From positions 18,492,391 through 18,556,390 of the forward strand of contig NC_030855.1 of the NCBI RefSeq assembly GCF_000208745.1: a DNA stretch of 64,000 nucleotides, written 5' to 3'. Below the pieces are notes generated by a model. That model was not told the origin of the DNA and did not search any database. It worked only from the letters and a program-made list of their open reading frames with translations. This stretch comes from Theobroma cacao. Its lineage: Eukaryota; Streptophyta; Magnoliopsida; Malvales; Malvaceae. Every line of letters starts with the position of its first letter. Within the stretch, counting starts at the first letter, position 1. The position numbers were made by a program, and so were the translations under genes. Of the stretch, positions 26,139 to 39,679 are shown piece after piece.

Positions 26139-29100
26139 GACCGAAAGTGACTAGAATGTGGCCTGTCTTGAAGAAGGAAGATGGGGGTTGAGAAAGGCCA
26201 ATAAATGAGAGTAGTTCAAGTGAATATTATCAGTCATGTACGACAGTTTTAGATAGCTAATAAACCAATTTCCATCGTAGGCTCAGATTTTTTGTTTCTC
26301 GATTCTTTTCTGTTAGTGATAAAATGTAAAGATATAGAGACGCTACATTTATGAATTTCTCTGTGTATCTGACCAAAACAAAGCAAGGTAGTTGGATGAT
26401 AATTAAGAGCGTTGCTTTTTGGATTGGAACCAAGGGGAAACTGCATGTGCACGAGTTATTGGCAAATTGCTAAACAAATTTAGTATGTTGCTCTTCTGCA
26501 TTACTATTATCTTTATTGTTTGCATCCAGCTTTTGTAGTTTACACAGTATAAAATACCTATTATTTCTGAAAAAAAAGGTAAGAAAACTACTCAACAAAG
26601 CTTTTTCTATAAAGTCTGGTTAATTATAGAGGTGTATATATATAAATGAAAAAGACTTTTAATAAATTAATAATATCTTAATCATAACCGAACAATATCG
26701 TAGTTGGAATCACGTCAAAATCTTACTGATTTAAATGTTAGGGGTTTTGAACCCACGTTCTAACAAGTGACAAAAGTGGACATTGATTGCGTAGTGGGAT
26801 CTGAAAGTCGGGCTAGAGGTGCAAAAATCAGACACGGTGTGGCCAGGAACATTGTTAAATCAGTCGAGGACTATGGTGCATGTTGGATTGTCACCCTAGT
26901 GCCACATATAGCCTGACCATAAATTCTGTAATGCTCAAAGTTTTTCCACAGAATGCTACCTGTAGCTAGGCTACGCTGCATAATGTGTTTGTCCCTTACG
27001 ACCAGATTCCAGTTTCGAAATTTATTTCCCTGGCTTTCCAGATCAAGGGAGTCAAAACTCTTGGTAAAAAGTTTTCCACATGGTCTATGAGGCCGAACTA
27101 TTCTGCATGTGGTAATCTGGAGAACTTGGATTTTAGAACGAATGAAATTTTGGTTTGAAGTTGTTGATGTAGAACAGTTTGCCAAGTTATTTTTGCAACA
27201 AATATTTAATAATGAAACAGAGAAATGAGTAAAAGGCAAGACTCATGACCAAAGTCAAGCCACGGGGGGACGCCACCCAACTTCATTCATCGCATGATGC
27301 AAACAACCAGAAAGAGGTTTTTCTAAAAAGTAGATAAATTGGATACGATTTCGTCTTTGTACAGTTATAATATACCTGTACTATTTTTAATTTTTTAAAC
27401 TGGTAACGTGGTCCAAAGCAGTTGTTAACTTGTAACCTCAGGCTGTCTGTTAACTTGTAACCTCAGGCTGTCTGTGCCATATAAATGAAATTGGATCTAA
27501 TTGCTTGGGGGGTTGGGCGTTCATGGACGTTGACAATATCCAGGCTGGTTCACTTTCGGCGGAGGAAAGATAGATTTAGGTGACTGGACCCAAGCCCAAC
27601 AACTGGGGCTGAAGTGGACTCTTAAGTCGTTGCATGTGTAATAAAAGCTATGCCTGCTTTGCGTGGCTGAACTGGCCTGCTCTTTCTCTTTGGAAGACTT
27701 TATGGCATAATCAAATTGATTTTGACCAAAATAGGAAAGCCCCTATGATGTAGAAAGTGAAATTTATGAGAATCTCCCCTTGACTTAAAAACATTTCTAC
27801 AATGGTCCAACCTAAGTTCGGTTCACGCTTTCACTGTTTACTTGGACTTTAGAATGGAGGTGAAACATTTGACAAACATCTGGAAGATGGCAATGCCAGT
27901 ACATTCAGAACTGAAGTCTGGTAGGTGGATTAGAGGCCAAATGGTTGGGATAAGACAATAGAAATATCAGATATGGCAAGCTTTACTAAGCAAGGTGTCC
28001 TGCAAATTTCTCTTCAAACATAGTCTATAACATGCATTACACTTAATTTGACAGAAGTAGCAAGACATTTTCCGTTTATTTTTCTCAAAAATTAAACTCT
28101 TTCAAAGTTCCAAGAAACAACCTTCAATGGGTACTAAATGCCAGTGCAAGCTAGCAACACAACTTCTTGAATTAGTCTAGCCGATCCGTCTAATACGTAG
28201 TCAATATTATGTTGACAAGGTTTATTTAAATTGTTAACATGGAATATACAGCACAGCAATCATGTTCCATTTCTTTCTTCAGGACCAGCAATTTGTTTAC
28301 CTAAACAAGCAGAAAGGACTGTTCGATATTTTCCTTTCTATCTTGTTTCTTTAATAACTTAAACATGCACGGTAATCAATTACATGAGTGGTTCAATAAC
28401 CTCAAAAGATCTAAAGTTAAATATTCAAATGAGGTTTATTTTATTAAAATTAATAAAAATATTAAAATTTTATTCTTTTAGTTTTTTGAGATGTAAAATT
28501 TTTAATTAAAACTTTTATATTACAAATTAAAAAATACTTGATTTTATATATAAGAAAAAAATAATTGCTGGAGATATTAAATACATATTATCCTTAATTG
28601 ATTGGGAATAGGAAAAACAGTTGAAATTAATAACATTGTGGGAATATGAAGTGATAAAAAATTAAGATTCATTAGACACATAATGTGAAAAGTGAGTGAA
28701 TATGTTATTTTATTTATTATTTATTAATAAGAATGTGAGAGGTGAGAGAAAATAGATATTTATTAGTCACTTAATTTAAGAAGTGAGAGAATATGTAGAT
28801 ATTTTATTGATTATTTTAATTTTTTATACTTTAAATATAATTAATTATATTATTATAAAATTATGAGTCTATGAAAAATTGGAACCTAAAGCAAGGGTTT
28901 GGTGACTTTATGGTAAACCCCGCCCTGATCAATCATTCACATATATGTTTTCATAATTTAATTTCTATGCAAATTTACATTTATAAAAGATAAAGGAAAA
29001 GTCAAGAGAAAAGAAAATGAAGGAAAATTAATTACCTTGTTTAGATAAAAGAAAAGATCCACTAAGATTGTCATATTCCAAAAATCACTAATTCTTTATA

Positions 29101-29698
29101 AGCGAATGAAAGAGGCCAGTGCGCAAGAAAGTAAAGGGCCTCTCCTCTGCTCTTCTGCAATTGGCCCAAATACACTTATTGTTATGCTGGTGGTGTTCGC
29201 ATCCTTTTATCATTCTTTTTGGAAAAGGAACAGATCTGTAGAAGAAGAAACTTATCCTGCTTCTCTTCATTTATCAACCTGCATTTCCTTCCTTTCTATA
29301 TTTGATTCAGCACCATGGTTTTCAACGGAGATCTCCCTGTATCTAAATACTCGTATATCTTATCAAATTATAGTTCTCTTTGTTTAGGTGCTCCTTGCAG
29401 AGTTATAACTCAATTAGTTTTGCAGAAATAGTCACTAGGGACAAATAGAGAGATGAAAGGAAATTTTTGTGTTCATTTTCCATCCCATGGAACTCAACAA
29501 TAACAAATGATTAAGTATACAAAACACACTGGATTCTGAAAACTAGAGAAAAGAAAAGGGATAACGCCAAATGCTAAACTGTCTGTAACTTATTCGTATT
29601 TCTTCAGGAAAGACTTTAGAAAGACATACTGCGAGTTTACCGGAAAAATGATATCTCACCGCAAATTTGATAGCAAAAGATGGAGATATGTCTGGTAG
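26139..29698. other. intergenic region between GDSL and receptor kinase genes
   Basis: No gene is recognised in this 3.5 kb. A 122-codon minus-strand open frame at 26871-27239 has no recognised homology and no splice context. 28430-28860 is AT-rich. The right end is the 3' flank of the receptor kinase gene. Confidence 0.45.
27424..27473 (+). repeat. 25-bp tandem duplication (2 copies)
   Basis: The unit starting gttaacttgtaacctcagg occurs twice head to tail with no mismatch, so the duplication is recent or conserved. No function is inferred. Confidence 0.95.
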
Positions 29699-32600
29699 CT
29701 ACCTGGGGATGGGATTTAATAAATTTAATTCTGAATCCACATTCAAAAGGGAGATTTCAGGTGAGTTGCTTGATGTTGTCATGTTGCTTAGCACTCTTTG
29801 AGTTCTTCCGTGAGCCATCTCTATAGCCATGCATTCCTTCAGTTCTGTTAATACAAGACTCATGTCAGGCCTTTGAATTGAAGCTGGTTGTGCACATGAC
29901 ATGGCTATGTCCACCACTTTCCAGGCAGCATTGACATCGAATTCACCTTGCAACCTAGGATCAATAATGTTTCGAATGTCGCCCTTTTCCACTATTGGAC
30001 TCAGCCATTGAAGTATGTGAACACCGCAGTCGGGGATCCTTATTATTGCAGGCTGCCCTGTGATTAGCTCAAATAGAATAATCCCAAAGCTGTAAACATC
30101 GCTTTTCTTGTTTAGGTTCCCTGAACATTGAAATCTATATGGAAAACACAAACGGTTTCTGTCAGTAGGAGTTTTGTATAAATTAGATGAATGAAACAAG
30201 CATAAAAGTCTTTTAATGTTACTTTTATCAATTCTTTCAATATCGTTTTTGCTTATCCAATGATGCTGAGAAGTTAAATTGTTAGGGATTATTTGGATGA
30301 GCCTAGTCCCAGAGCCTTTAGAGATGGAAGATCAGATGACGCATCCAAAGCGTAACACTTGGGATTTGAAAGTTAACATGATACAATCTATGAGGCTAAG
30401 ATAACATTTAGCCAACGGGAAATGTTACTAGGTTTAGACAGCAATTATGTGAGAATTCTCATCATGATTTAGGCAGCAGATCAGTTATAATTAATGATTT
30501 AAGAAATTAAACAAATTCAGATAAATTTCATCAAGTTTTAGAGAATTACTCAGGATCAAGATATCCGGGTGTGCCAGCAGGGCAAGTTGATATGTGAGAC
30601 TCATTTTCTGTTAAGAAAATTTTAGACAACCCAAAATCAGCTATCTTGGCTTGCATGCTTTCAGTCAATAAGATGTTGGCAGATTTCAAATCTCTATGAA
30701 CTATGGACGGCTTGCAACCATTATGTAGATACTCCAAACCTGCAACTCTAGAAAGTCATTAGTTAAGATCTGTTTTAAGGGGAGAAGAGGAATTTACAAA
30801 TCAAAGACATTAAAAAAAGTCATTGTCGAGGGTTCTGAACCATATGCAGCGTCAATCGCAATTTGAAGTCTTTCTTTCCATTTTAAAACATTTCCGTTTG
30901 TGTCTGCAAGCAAAAAACACATTAAAATTATCAAAGGGAATGGACAATAGGCTTGCAACTTTGCAGAAGCAAGTAATAGATTAGACACAATTGTTCATTT
31001 AAAACAAACAAATTTCAAAGAGAATATTGTTCATACCTGATAAGTGCTGTCTCAAGTTTCCATTTGCCATGTACTCATAAATCAGCGCCATCTTGCCATT
31101 CTCATCACAGTAACCAATGAGAGATACAAGATTTCTATGGTGAACAATCATTAAAAGTTGTACCTGCAATATTTTAAAATGGTGCTTCATCATATCCGAA
31201 TGAATTTATTGTCATAACTATGTATCATATAATGATGCTAATATCAACATAGGATAAAACTTTTGGCTCCATTAAAATCTGACCTCTGCTCGAAATTCTT
31301 TAAATCCTTGCTTTGATGATGGCGAGAGTAATTTGACAGCAACTGGAGCTTCATCATTCAGAGTACCAAGATAAACTTTTCCAAATCCTCCCTCTCCAAC
31401 AACGGTTGTGAAGTTACCAGTAATTTTAACGATCTGAGAGTAAGAAAAGGGTCGATTCTTTGATTTAAATGACCCTTCCTTGGATGACTTGATCAGAGGC
31501 TCTACAACAACAATGAAGTTATTGTGGTTTCAAGTGGCAACTTCTTGTTGTATTAAGAACATGTTTTTTAGATGGCTGTAGCGAAATTGGAAGGCCCTGA
31601 AATGACCTTTAGTAATAAATGAGTGTACTATTCCTACGTGAATAGGAGGAGTTAGTAGTCCTTGTTAATTGGCGGAGACGGATAGAAATACCTACCGAAG
31701 AGCCCTTCATAGAGTGGTGGATAAGAAACATAGATTTCTAGTCTTAATGAAAGGTGTTAGCAGCTTTTATGGGTGTGTGTTCCTACCACCCCAATGCTAG
31801 AAAGCCTAAGACAACAAATTGCTAAAAGCGTCGGTAAAATAAATGGCTTGAATTCAAACCACATACAACACACATGCAGTTTGTCTAACAGTAATCAGGT
31901 CTAGTATATGCTCTGAACTTAAGAAATAAACAGCATCTCAAGCAGCGCCGTTATCATGTAGTGATAATCTCGACACTGATAAACAGGGCCAGTCTTGAAA
32001 ACCAGAGGATTAATAAATTTGACTAATTTCGATGCAAAGACAAAAAGTATACATGAAATAAGAAAGTACCTTGCTGTCTTCTTCTTCTAATCATGCAAAA
32101 TACAATTAGAATGCTGAAGAAGATGAGGACCAAAACAGATACAATGGATGCAACAACTGGAACAACAAACTTCTTCTTTTCTTTATCATGACATGGATCC
32201 ATTTGGCATAAATCTGGATTTTCAGCCAATCTGGCATTGAACAGAATAGACAAATCTCAAAATGCGTCTATTGGAATATGACAAATTATTGCATATAGAA
32301 TCAAAATTCGTTTGGAAACTTGTAACAAGATTGCAATCAATATTAAAACTAACTACTGATTGCAACCCTGACATAATGATTAGTCCCACATGGTTTCTGT
32401 TAAAATATAGTTGAGTAATTCATTCGAAAAGGATTTTGTCATATTTTTGAAGGAAAAGCAGTCTCAAAGCAACATGGGAGTCAAAAGAAAAGGGAAATAA
32501 ATTTTATGTTGAAGTAAGATGAGTTTGAATCGTTATAGCGCGTAAAGTCGACAGAAGATTACAAACCTTAAAACCAGCGATCCGTCATCAGACTTGTCTT

Positions 32601-35600
32601 TGAGAGATTGCGGAACTGAACCTGCGAGCTTGTTTCCGGATAAATTTCTACACAGAAAGTGACATATAAATCTTTTGTTTTCATAGCTTAGTATTTCTAC
32701 CTTATGAATGTGCATAACAAACGATTGGGCAAACTTTTATTTCATAGCTGAAAAATTAGAATCATGAAATTAGTACGCGTAACTTACAGGACTTTCAAAT
32801 TTGGCAGCTGGGCTAAAACTTCAGGCACTGGCCCCGTTAATTCATTGTATGATAAGTCACTGAAAACGAAAAATTAATTGAGTAAATATTTTGAGTGAAA
32901 ATTCCATAAAGTCATAAAAGAAAGGAATACTTTGTCTTGTCATACACAGCGTTGCATATGCTCTAAAAACAGAATCTGCAGTTTTGCAACTATTCTCTAA
33001 AAGAGCTAACCATTGAGGGATCATGCTGATACACCGCTGCAAAAGGGCTATTCGGACAACTATTTTCTAGGAGTCACTTCTTGTCTATAACAACTTTAAA
33101 AGCTAGAAGGTTAATACTCACAGGGACTCTATTGCCTGCAGATCAGAGAATGACAAAGAAATCGCCCCCGTTAATTTACTTGCACTCAGGTTCCTGCAAG
33201 GAATTTAGCAATAAGGAGAAATATACTACCATGAATATCATAAATATATAATGTATTGCTTTCTAATGCATGACTCCCTCTAAAAATTTTTATTTGAAAA
33301 ATGTTGTTGCAATGGATGTCGAACACATCTTTGGATGACTTGAAACTGCACTCACAGTGATATGATCCTTGGAGTACCGTTGAACCTGCAGGTTAAACCA
33401 CTCCAGGTATATTCTTTGGGGAGGCATGGATCTCCTTGCCAATCATCTTTGTTTATGTTGTATGTTTGCTTGATGGCCATGATAGCATCACCTAAATGGT
33501 CAATTTCAAAAAGAAAATGGTTGAGAATTGAATTTAGCAAACAAGTAGCAACCATATGAAAGTAACACAGAACCAACATTTCCAAATTTGCAGTTCTTTC
33601 CGGATGTAAAATTAGTTTTTCTTTTCCTAGGATTATTTGCAGAAACATTCCCAACTGACTAGCTGTTGGCATGTTGTGAGTCGTAGGTCAGGGCAATACC
33701 GTACGGGTGTGTTAATAACTGATTACCATGCCATAACACCTTTCCTCTGCATTTTTATTCTGGTAAAACTACACTACAGCCCTCTAACTCTAAGCATGAC
33801 ATGGCATTCTTTAGGGGATACAGTGGGAGTAACGGGCTAAAAAGGAAATAAATAAACACCCACAAATCTTGGTCATGCCACACATGACACAACACAACAA
33901 CCATATCATTATTTATGAAACAGTGTGACTCAATCCGTTCGGACATCAGAGGCTCATAAAAGAACATGTGACCCTAATTTCCATATGCTTGAAATGGGTC
34001 CCTAGTCAATCCGTTCAATGATAGCTATTTATTATTGCAATGAACTTAGACCATAGTAAAATACATTTTCCCACCTTCCACAATAACAGCTAATTGCTTC
34101 GACAGTAGATGTAGAAAAAGTGCTTGAATGAGGTTATTCTCTTGTTTATCCCATGTGGTGATTGGCTGATTGCTTGTTAATTCCTGTTTCTTACCTAACC
34201 CCTATAATTGGACTGATGACCAAGGAACTTTAAAAGTATCCAACCAATAGGTGGAAACTAATTTAGACTTAAAAAGCAAGAAAAAATATTGGATTGAGAA
34301 AATGAAATGAACACAATGAAATAGTACCGTCTGTTGGGTCAGTTGGTGAATATGGAAGCGGAAGAACTTGGTAAAACTCCATCGCATTAAGTATCGGGGG
34401 AAGGTCGGATTCCTCTGTTGCATCAATAGTAAAGTTAATTACTCCTTGAACCGGTAAATTCTGGGAGCTTACCGTTAACGGCTTTAAATACTCAAGAGTA
34501 ATCGGCCCAATCTTGAAACCGTTCAAAGTGATGGTGAATTCTCTAAGTCGATCTTGCCGCGCAGTCTCTTCAATCTCAGCGAAGTAAAAGCAGACAAGAT
34601 ACTGACTAAAGGGGAAACGAGATGAGTAGTAAGTATAATTCAGGGATCTGGAGCCATTGACAGGCTGGATAGCTGTTCTCAAGACCTCAGCCGGTACTTT
34701 GTATAAATCATCAACCTGGTTGGCGATATTCAATGAGGGAGAAATTGGAACAGAACTCGGAAATTGGAGAGGTTGCCAGATGCGGTCATAACCATCATCC
34801 TTGTACCTATTGGGAGACACATTTGGATGATAGAAATAATTTAATGTATAAGAGGAAAAATTAAACCACATGGATCATGAACAGAAATACATGCAACTTC
34901 TCACTAACAATTAAATAATATTTATTGTTATTATTCAAAATGTAAAATAAAAATAAAAATATCATACTCACAGATTAATTAATGATGGAATCAGAGGAAT
35001 ACATAAATTAAGCACGATACATTATTCAACAACAACATTACAATTTACAACAAGAAGTGATAACATAACAGAATGCAGTGTTACCTGAAGGAGTCATTAC
35101 TAGAGATGCCCAGGTCACTAGCCCTGACGTTCCCTAGTGCTACAGAGTAGGTTGTATTAAAAGCTGAATCATTTGAAAGCCGTAATTCCAATGCCGAAAT
35201 GAAAGGAATTCCAAGGCCGGTGTTTACAAGACATACATATCCAGTATCAGCTGTGAAGAAGTAAATAATATCGAGGAAGAGCATGTACCACAGGGATGGC
35301 AATCTCACGGTGTCCCAGTAATTAACCCCCACATATAGCTCAAATTCTGGTATTTCATTCTTGCCATCATAATTCCCATATAAAAAGGAAGCTCTAATAC
35401 GATAGCTGTTATTTCTGCCTTGTTCAGGTTTCAGAGTGTAACAGTTCTTTTTTCCATCAGGAAAACTTCTGAGGTTCCCGTACTCCCTCCATTGCACAAC
35501 GTAATAATTGTTACGGCTGGCACTGGCTGGTATGTCATGGTTTTCACCAGTTTCAATGAAATCTTTATCGGACTTGTAGTATATACCAGTTTCACCGTTA

Positions 35601-38033
35601 AGGTAGTCTTCCTCGACACCGCAATCGATGCTTATGAAACCTTATCATCATTTAGTGCACATAATTAGCAATCAGGACGAATTTTACAGTAAGATTATCA
35701 ATTAAAATAATTTTTTAAAAATAATAAAAACCTGTTTAACAAGTTAAAAGGTAAACAATGTAAATAATTTCTAAACTTATCAATTTTATATTAACAATAT
35801 AGATAATTTTTAAACTAATCTATTTTATTTTAAAAATTATTTACTTTTTATTTTTGTTCTATTTTTTACTTTAAAATATAAGAATATTATTATTTTTAAT
35901 ACTAACATTATATCTAACTAATTTAATTCTATTAAAATTATTATTATTATGACTTGTTACGTTAAATTTTACATATTTATATCAATATTTTAATAATACT
36001 TGTTCCATCTTTATAATATTTTACATTAATTCTTATGGCTTTACGTAAAGTGAATTCTATAGTGAGGCTACCAATTTAAATAATTTTTAAAAAAATAATA
36101 AAAACCCGTTTAACAGGTTAACAGGTAAATAATATAGATAATTTTTAAACTAATCTTTTTTATTTTAAATATTATTCAATTTTTATTTTTATTCTATTTT
36201 CTCTTTAAAATATAAAAATATTATTATTTTTAATACCAACATTATATCTAACTAACCAAATTAATATTCGTATATAGATAACATCCACAAATATAAAAAG
36301 ACTGCTGTATATTTATTTCAATCATAAATAATAGTATACTTTTTTCTGCATTTTTCTTTTTACGTTATTTAGGCAAAGTTCCTTGTATATTTTAAGGACT
36401 CAGATTTATTCAATAAAGTTGTTGACTTGATATGGATCTCATATTAGTTTTATTTTATCAAGTCAAAACATCTGGAGCCCATACCTATAAATCTAAATCG
36501 CATTCCATAAAAGATGTAGCATTTCATATTAATTTTATTTTAAATTAAAATATTTGGAGCTCACACTTATAAGTTTTAAATCCATTTTATTATTTTTTTG
36601 ACGTGACATTTATTACATTCTGTCTCATCCAATTAATAACACTTTTGTTTAGTCAATAACATCATTTATAGACGAAAGGGACTCACCTTAATTTAGACAT
36701 GTTTCGACTATGATATCTTTCATGGAGATCTAACATCAAAGAAGAGTTGGTAAATTCTAATACCACTTATTATGAATTTACATTTTCAATTCAAAATACA
36801 TGCTTATTAAATAAAGAAAAACCTTTAATCATAAATCTAAAACTCATCCTATTTTTTATTGACTTGAGATCTGTGACACGTGACTTTAGCAAAAAGTTAT
36901 TATAAAATAGTTGTAGTCCATGTTAAATGTTTTATTTTTTTAAAAAATAGTTTTATTAGTACTAAATCATTATGCCATTCAAAGGCTCTAAGCAATTTGC
37001 CAAAGACTTCAGTTGGCTGTGTTAAATGTTATGGCATATATATAATATATTTAGGATTTTGTGGGAAGATGGAGTTTGGTACTTTGGATGGATGGAATAC
37101 TTGAATATTTATAATATTATAATGAAAATAATTGCAAATGATATGAATATGAAATAAAATATGTTGCAATGAAAATTTTAAAAGATTATTTTAATATGTA
37201 CTTAATCGATTTTAGGATCATACCTTTTGCAAGTATATATAAAATTAATTACCACTTATTAATTAATATTTATGGTTTTTACATTTCTTTTTCACAAAAA
37301 ACGAATGCTTATGATAGAAATGATTTGTTCCATTGAATGAGAAAATGAAATTAACAAAAAGGTTTCTGAAAAAAAAGAAGTCCTCTTTCTTAGGTGTTAG
37401 AGTAAATTTAACAAATTAGGTGTTCAAATTAATGATTTGACAAAGTTGTAAAGTTAAAGTGAGTACCAAATCAACAATATTAATTATCAATCAAATTGAT
37501 TATTGCTGCACTTAAACATTTGGTTTATTGGTTGATGTATGATTTACTTACTTAAAAAACAAGATTCAAATCTCCCTTCTCCTAATTAAAAAAAATGATC
37601 ATAATTTATCTTCATATTAATCTGAAATCCACATTCCCAATAATATTCAAGGAACTTTGTCGCTAGCTCTACTACAAGATATTTTGTTAAAAAAAAGGAG
37701 TATGCGGTTCCTCCTATAAATGGTAGTAATGCTGCTAGAACATTGCTCAGTATTAATAACAAGCTTGACATATTAAACTTTATAAACATGAAGATTAATC
37801 CCTACGTCCGAGAATAGGAAAAAGGTTAGTTGACAGGAAATTAATTTAAGTGAACAAGATTTATACAAGCACTTACCTGGATTATTTTGAGTGGCCAACT
37901 TTCGACTTCCAACGTCGTGTTTAGTCGCCTCAGTTAGTGTCGGAGTATCCCAAGAGGACGTAATCCCGAAAACCAAAATGAAGAGTGGTAGTAGATTATT
38001 GAGCACAATAAACAATTCGTGTCTACTCATCAT
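29699..38033 (-). CDS. malectin-like LRR receptor-like serine/threonine kinase (LRR-I type)
   Basis: This is a plasma-membrane receptor kinase. Thirteen minus-strand exons fit one frame: 38033-37877, 35640-35085, 34806-34328, 33491-33356, 33193-33122, 32859-32788, 32647-32567, 32230-32070, 31501-31284, 31163-31037, 30903-30841, 30739-30550 and 30134-29699, giving 915 residues. Residues 1-27 are a signal peptide. A malectin-like region (starts FISIDCG) runs to about 390, then the DWQGDPCLP hinge near 413. Two 72-bp LRR exons and one 81-bp exon follow, then a transmembrane helix at about 540-563 and RRRR. The kinase has GEGGFGKVY, Lys628 in VAVK, HRDLK at 722-726, DFG with Asp742 and GTPGYLDPE, so it should be an active RD kinase. 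The class includes IOS1, SIF and FRK1-type stress and defence receptors; which one is not clear. Intron 1 is 2.2 kb and AT-rich. Confidence 0.94.
35697..35930 (+). repeat. intron 1 direct repeat, copy 1
   Basis: About 200 bp is repeated at 36066-36265 inside intron 1 of the receptor kinase gene. Shared words include aataataaaaacc, gtttaac, tagataatttttaaactaatc and taacattatatctaacta. Confidence 0.75.
36066..36265 (+). repeat. intron 1 direct repeat, copy 2
   Basis: This is the second copy of the AT-rich unit at 35697. About 130 bp of unrelated AT-rich sequence separates them. It may be the paired ends of a worn insertion. Confidence 0.75.
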
Positions 38034-38097
38034 GCTGCTCTATAATTTCCTTAAGAATTATGGATAGAGTTGTTTAGATTGAAATGCTCAATTGCCA

Positions 38098-38108
38098 ATT
38101 TATATATA
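38098..38108 (-). promoter_or_regulatory. probable TATA box of the receptor kinase gene
   Basis: ctatatataaa on the minus strand lies about 65 bases upstream of the first ATG, a normal spacing for a short leader. Confidence 0.55.
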
Positions 38109-38600
38109 GTTACCAGTAAAGATTATTTTGCACTTAACACGACGACTTGTGTGGATTTCGGAGTATGGAAAACGCCCAAAGACTTTTCTTAATTTGGGGT
38201 TATGGTTTTCTCGCAAAAGGAGCTGAATAAGTAACCGCGTGGTCTGTACGTTCTTTTTGTCTAGTTTTCTTTGCTTAAATTTTTTTCGCCTTCAATTTCT
38301 TCCCTTTTCTCTTTATTACCATCACTTTCAAATGTATGCATATCGTCTTCCATTGTTCTTCAAGGTCTACATGTTTGAACTAAGCTAAAAGGAAGCTTCT
38401 TCCAAGGCTGTACTTTCATTGTTTCGAGATAAATGCAGCAAATTACAAGTCTAGTCCAGTACCCTGAGCCAATGAGAAACTTGAACGTAGATTTGGGTTT
38501 TGACTCGAATGCTCGGCATGGACTTGGCCAAACTTCCTTTTTTCTTGTTGAAGTTAGATACAGGATTTTATATAATGGGTGATTGAACATTCATATAAGG

Positions 38601-39035
38601 CTACAGATTGAGTCAATTATTTGATTCGGAACAAAAGAAAATTAATCATTTTTGAAATAAAGTAAAGTATCATATAAAATTTTATTGATAATTTAAATAT
38701 AAGTTTTTAAATTCATCAATATAAATGGATATAAAGTAAAAAGAAAAATTAAGATTAAATTTTCATATTAGGCATCGTAAGTTGTGCTTGACGTGCTTTC
38801 ATATTTTCAAATTCATCGATAACTAAATCTGTATCAATAGTTCTACCAATCACTTTATACCTATTTAATTTGAAAAAAAAAGATAAGTCTATTGAAATTT
38901 TCTAAATATTTTAATCACATTCTTGTTCAGTTTTTATGTTAATGTATGATATATTGCATAAATGCTCAAACTGAATCAACAGATTATAAGAAAAATCAAA
39001 GTAAAAAATTATACTCTTTAGGCAGTTAAGTAATG
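38601..39035. repeat. dispersed repeat, copy 2 (copy 1 at 3898-4310)
   Basis: This is homologous to the AT-rich block inside the PEPCK insertion, in the same orientation. It lies directly left of the copia element 2 LTR. The rest of 38109-38600 holds only the receptor kinase upstream region. Confidence 0.65.
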
Positions 39036-39140
39036 CATTTTTTGCGCCATAGGACCTGTTGCATTTAAATGTGGTACGTTCACTTAGCATGCAATTTTGT
39101 TAATTATTTGTGAATAATTAATAAATATTTAATTAATTAA

Positions 39141-39666
39141 TGTTAGATATTGTTCTAATATTTTTTAATTAAATAATTGAAAAAGTGTGGGATATGATAT
39201 AAATTTAAATTTAATTTTTTTTAAATTTAAATAAGGATTATCTATGTAATAATCCATTATATTTAAATTTAATTTATTTAAATTTAAATAAAGATTAATT
39301 ACATTTAAATTTAATCTATTTAAATTTAAAAGAAATATCCTATCTCTCTATCCATAACACGTCTATAAATAGTGAACAGACATGTTTATTTTTTTCACAC
39401 AATCAAAAGTGAACGTGAGTTGTTCTGTAAGTCAGAAAAACGAAAAACTCTTTTATCTTTTTCTCACATTCTCCTTATTCTTAAGGCACCATCAAAGTTA
39501 GAGGGTTTTGGAACGTGTAATTCCTTGTGGAGGACTCTAGTAGCCACTCTATAATAATGATAACGAAGACTTTGTTGTGTACACGAAGGAAGATTCATAA
39601 GACAAGCTTCTTTGATTAGAAAGAGAGTGGAATATTCATATTTAGAGATAAGTCCACCTCTCAACA
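39141..39666 (+). repeat. copia element 2, 5' LTR (left end may be 39057)
   Basis: The right end ctctcaaca is fixed by the primer site that follows at once. The left end is either tgttag at 39141 or tgttgc at 39057. A TATA box, tataaatag, lies at 39364-39372. An AT-rich unit containing aaatttaatt and tttaaatttaaat occurs about three times at 39205-39335. No matching 3' LTR is found in the window. Confidence 0.7.
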
Positions 39667-39667
39667 G

Positions 39668-39679
39668 TGGTATTAGAGC
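39668..39679 (+). promoter_or_regulatory. primer binding site (initiator Met tRNA type)
   Basis: tggtattagagc differs by one base from tggtatcagagc, the complement of the plant initiator tRNA 3' end. It starts two bases after the LTR. Confidence 0.85.

Noticed and set aside
26871..27239. 122-codon minus-strand frame as a gene
   Set aside because: There is no recognised family, no splice partners and unremarkable composition. Chance is likely in 3.5 kb of intergenic DNA.
29106..29387. 93-codon plus frame downstream of the receptor kinase
   Set aside because: It is overlapped by an equal frame on the other strand and has no domain; it is probably 3' flank.
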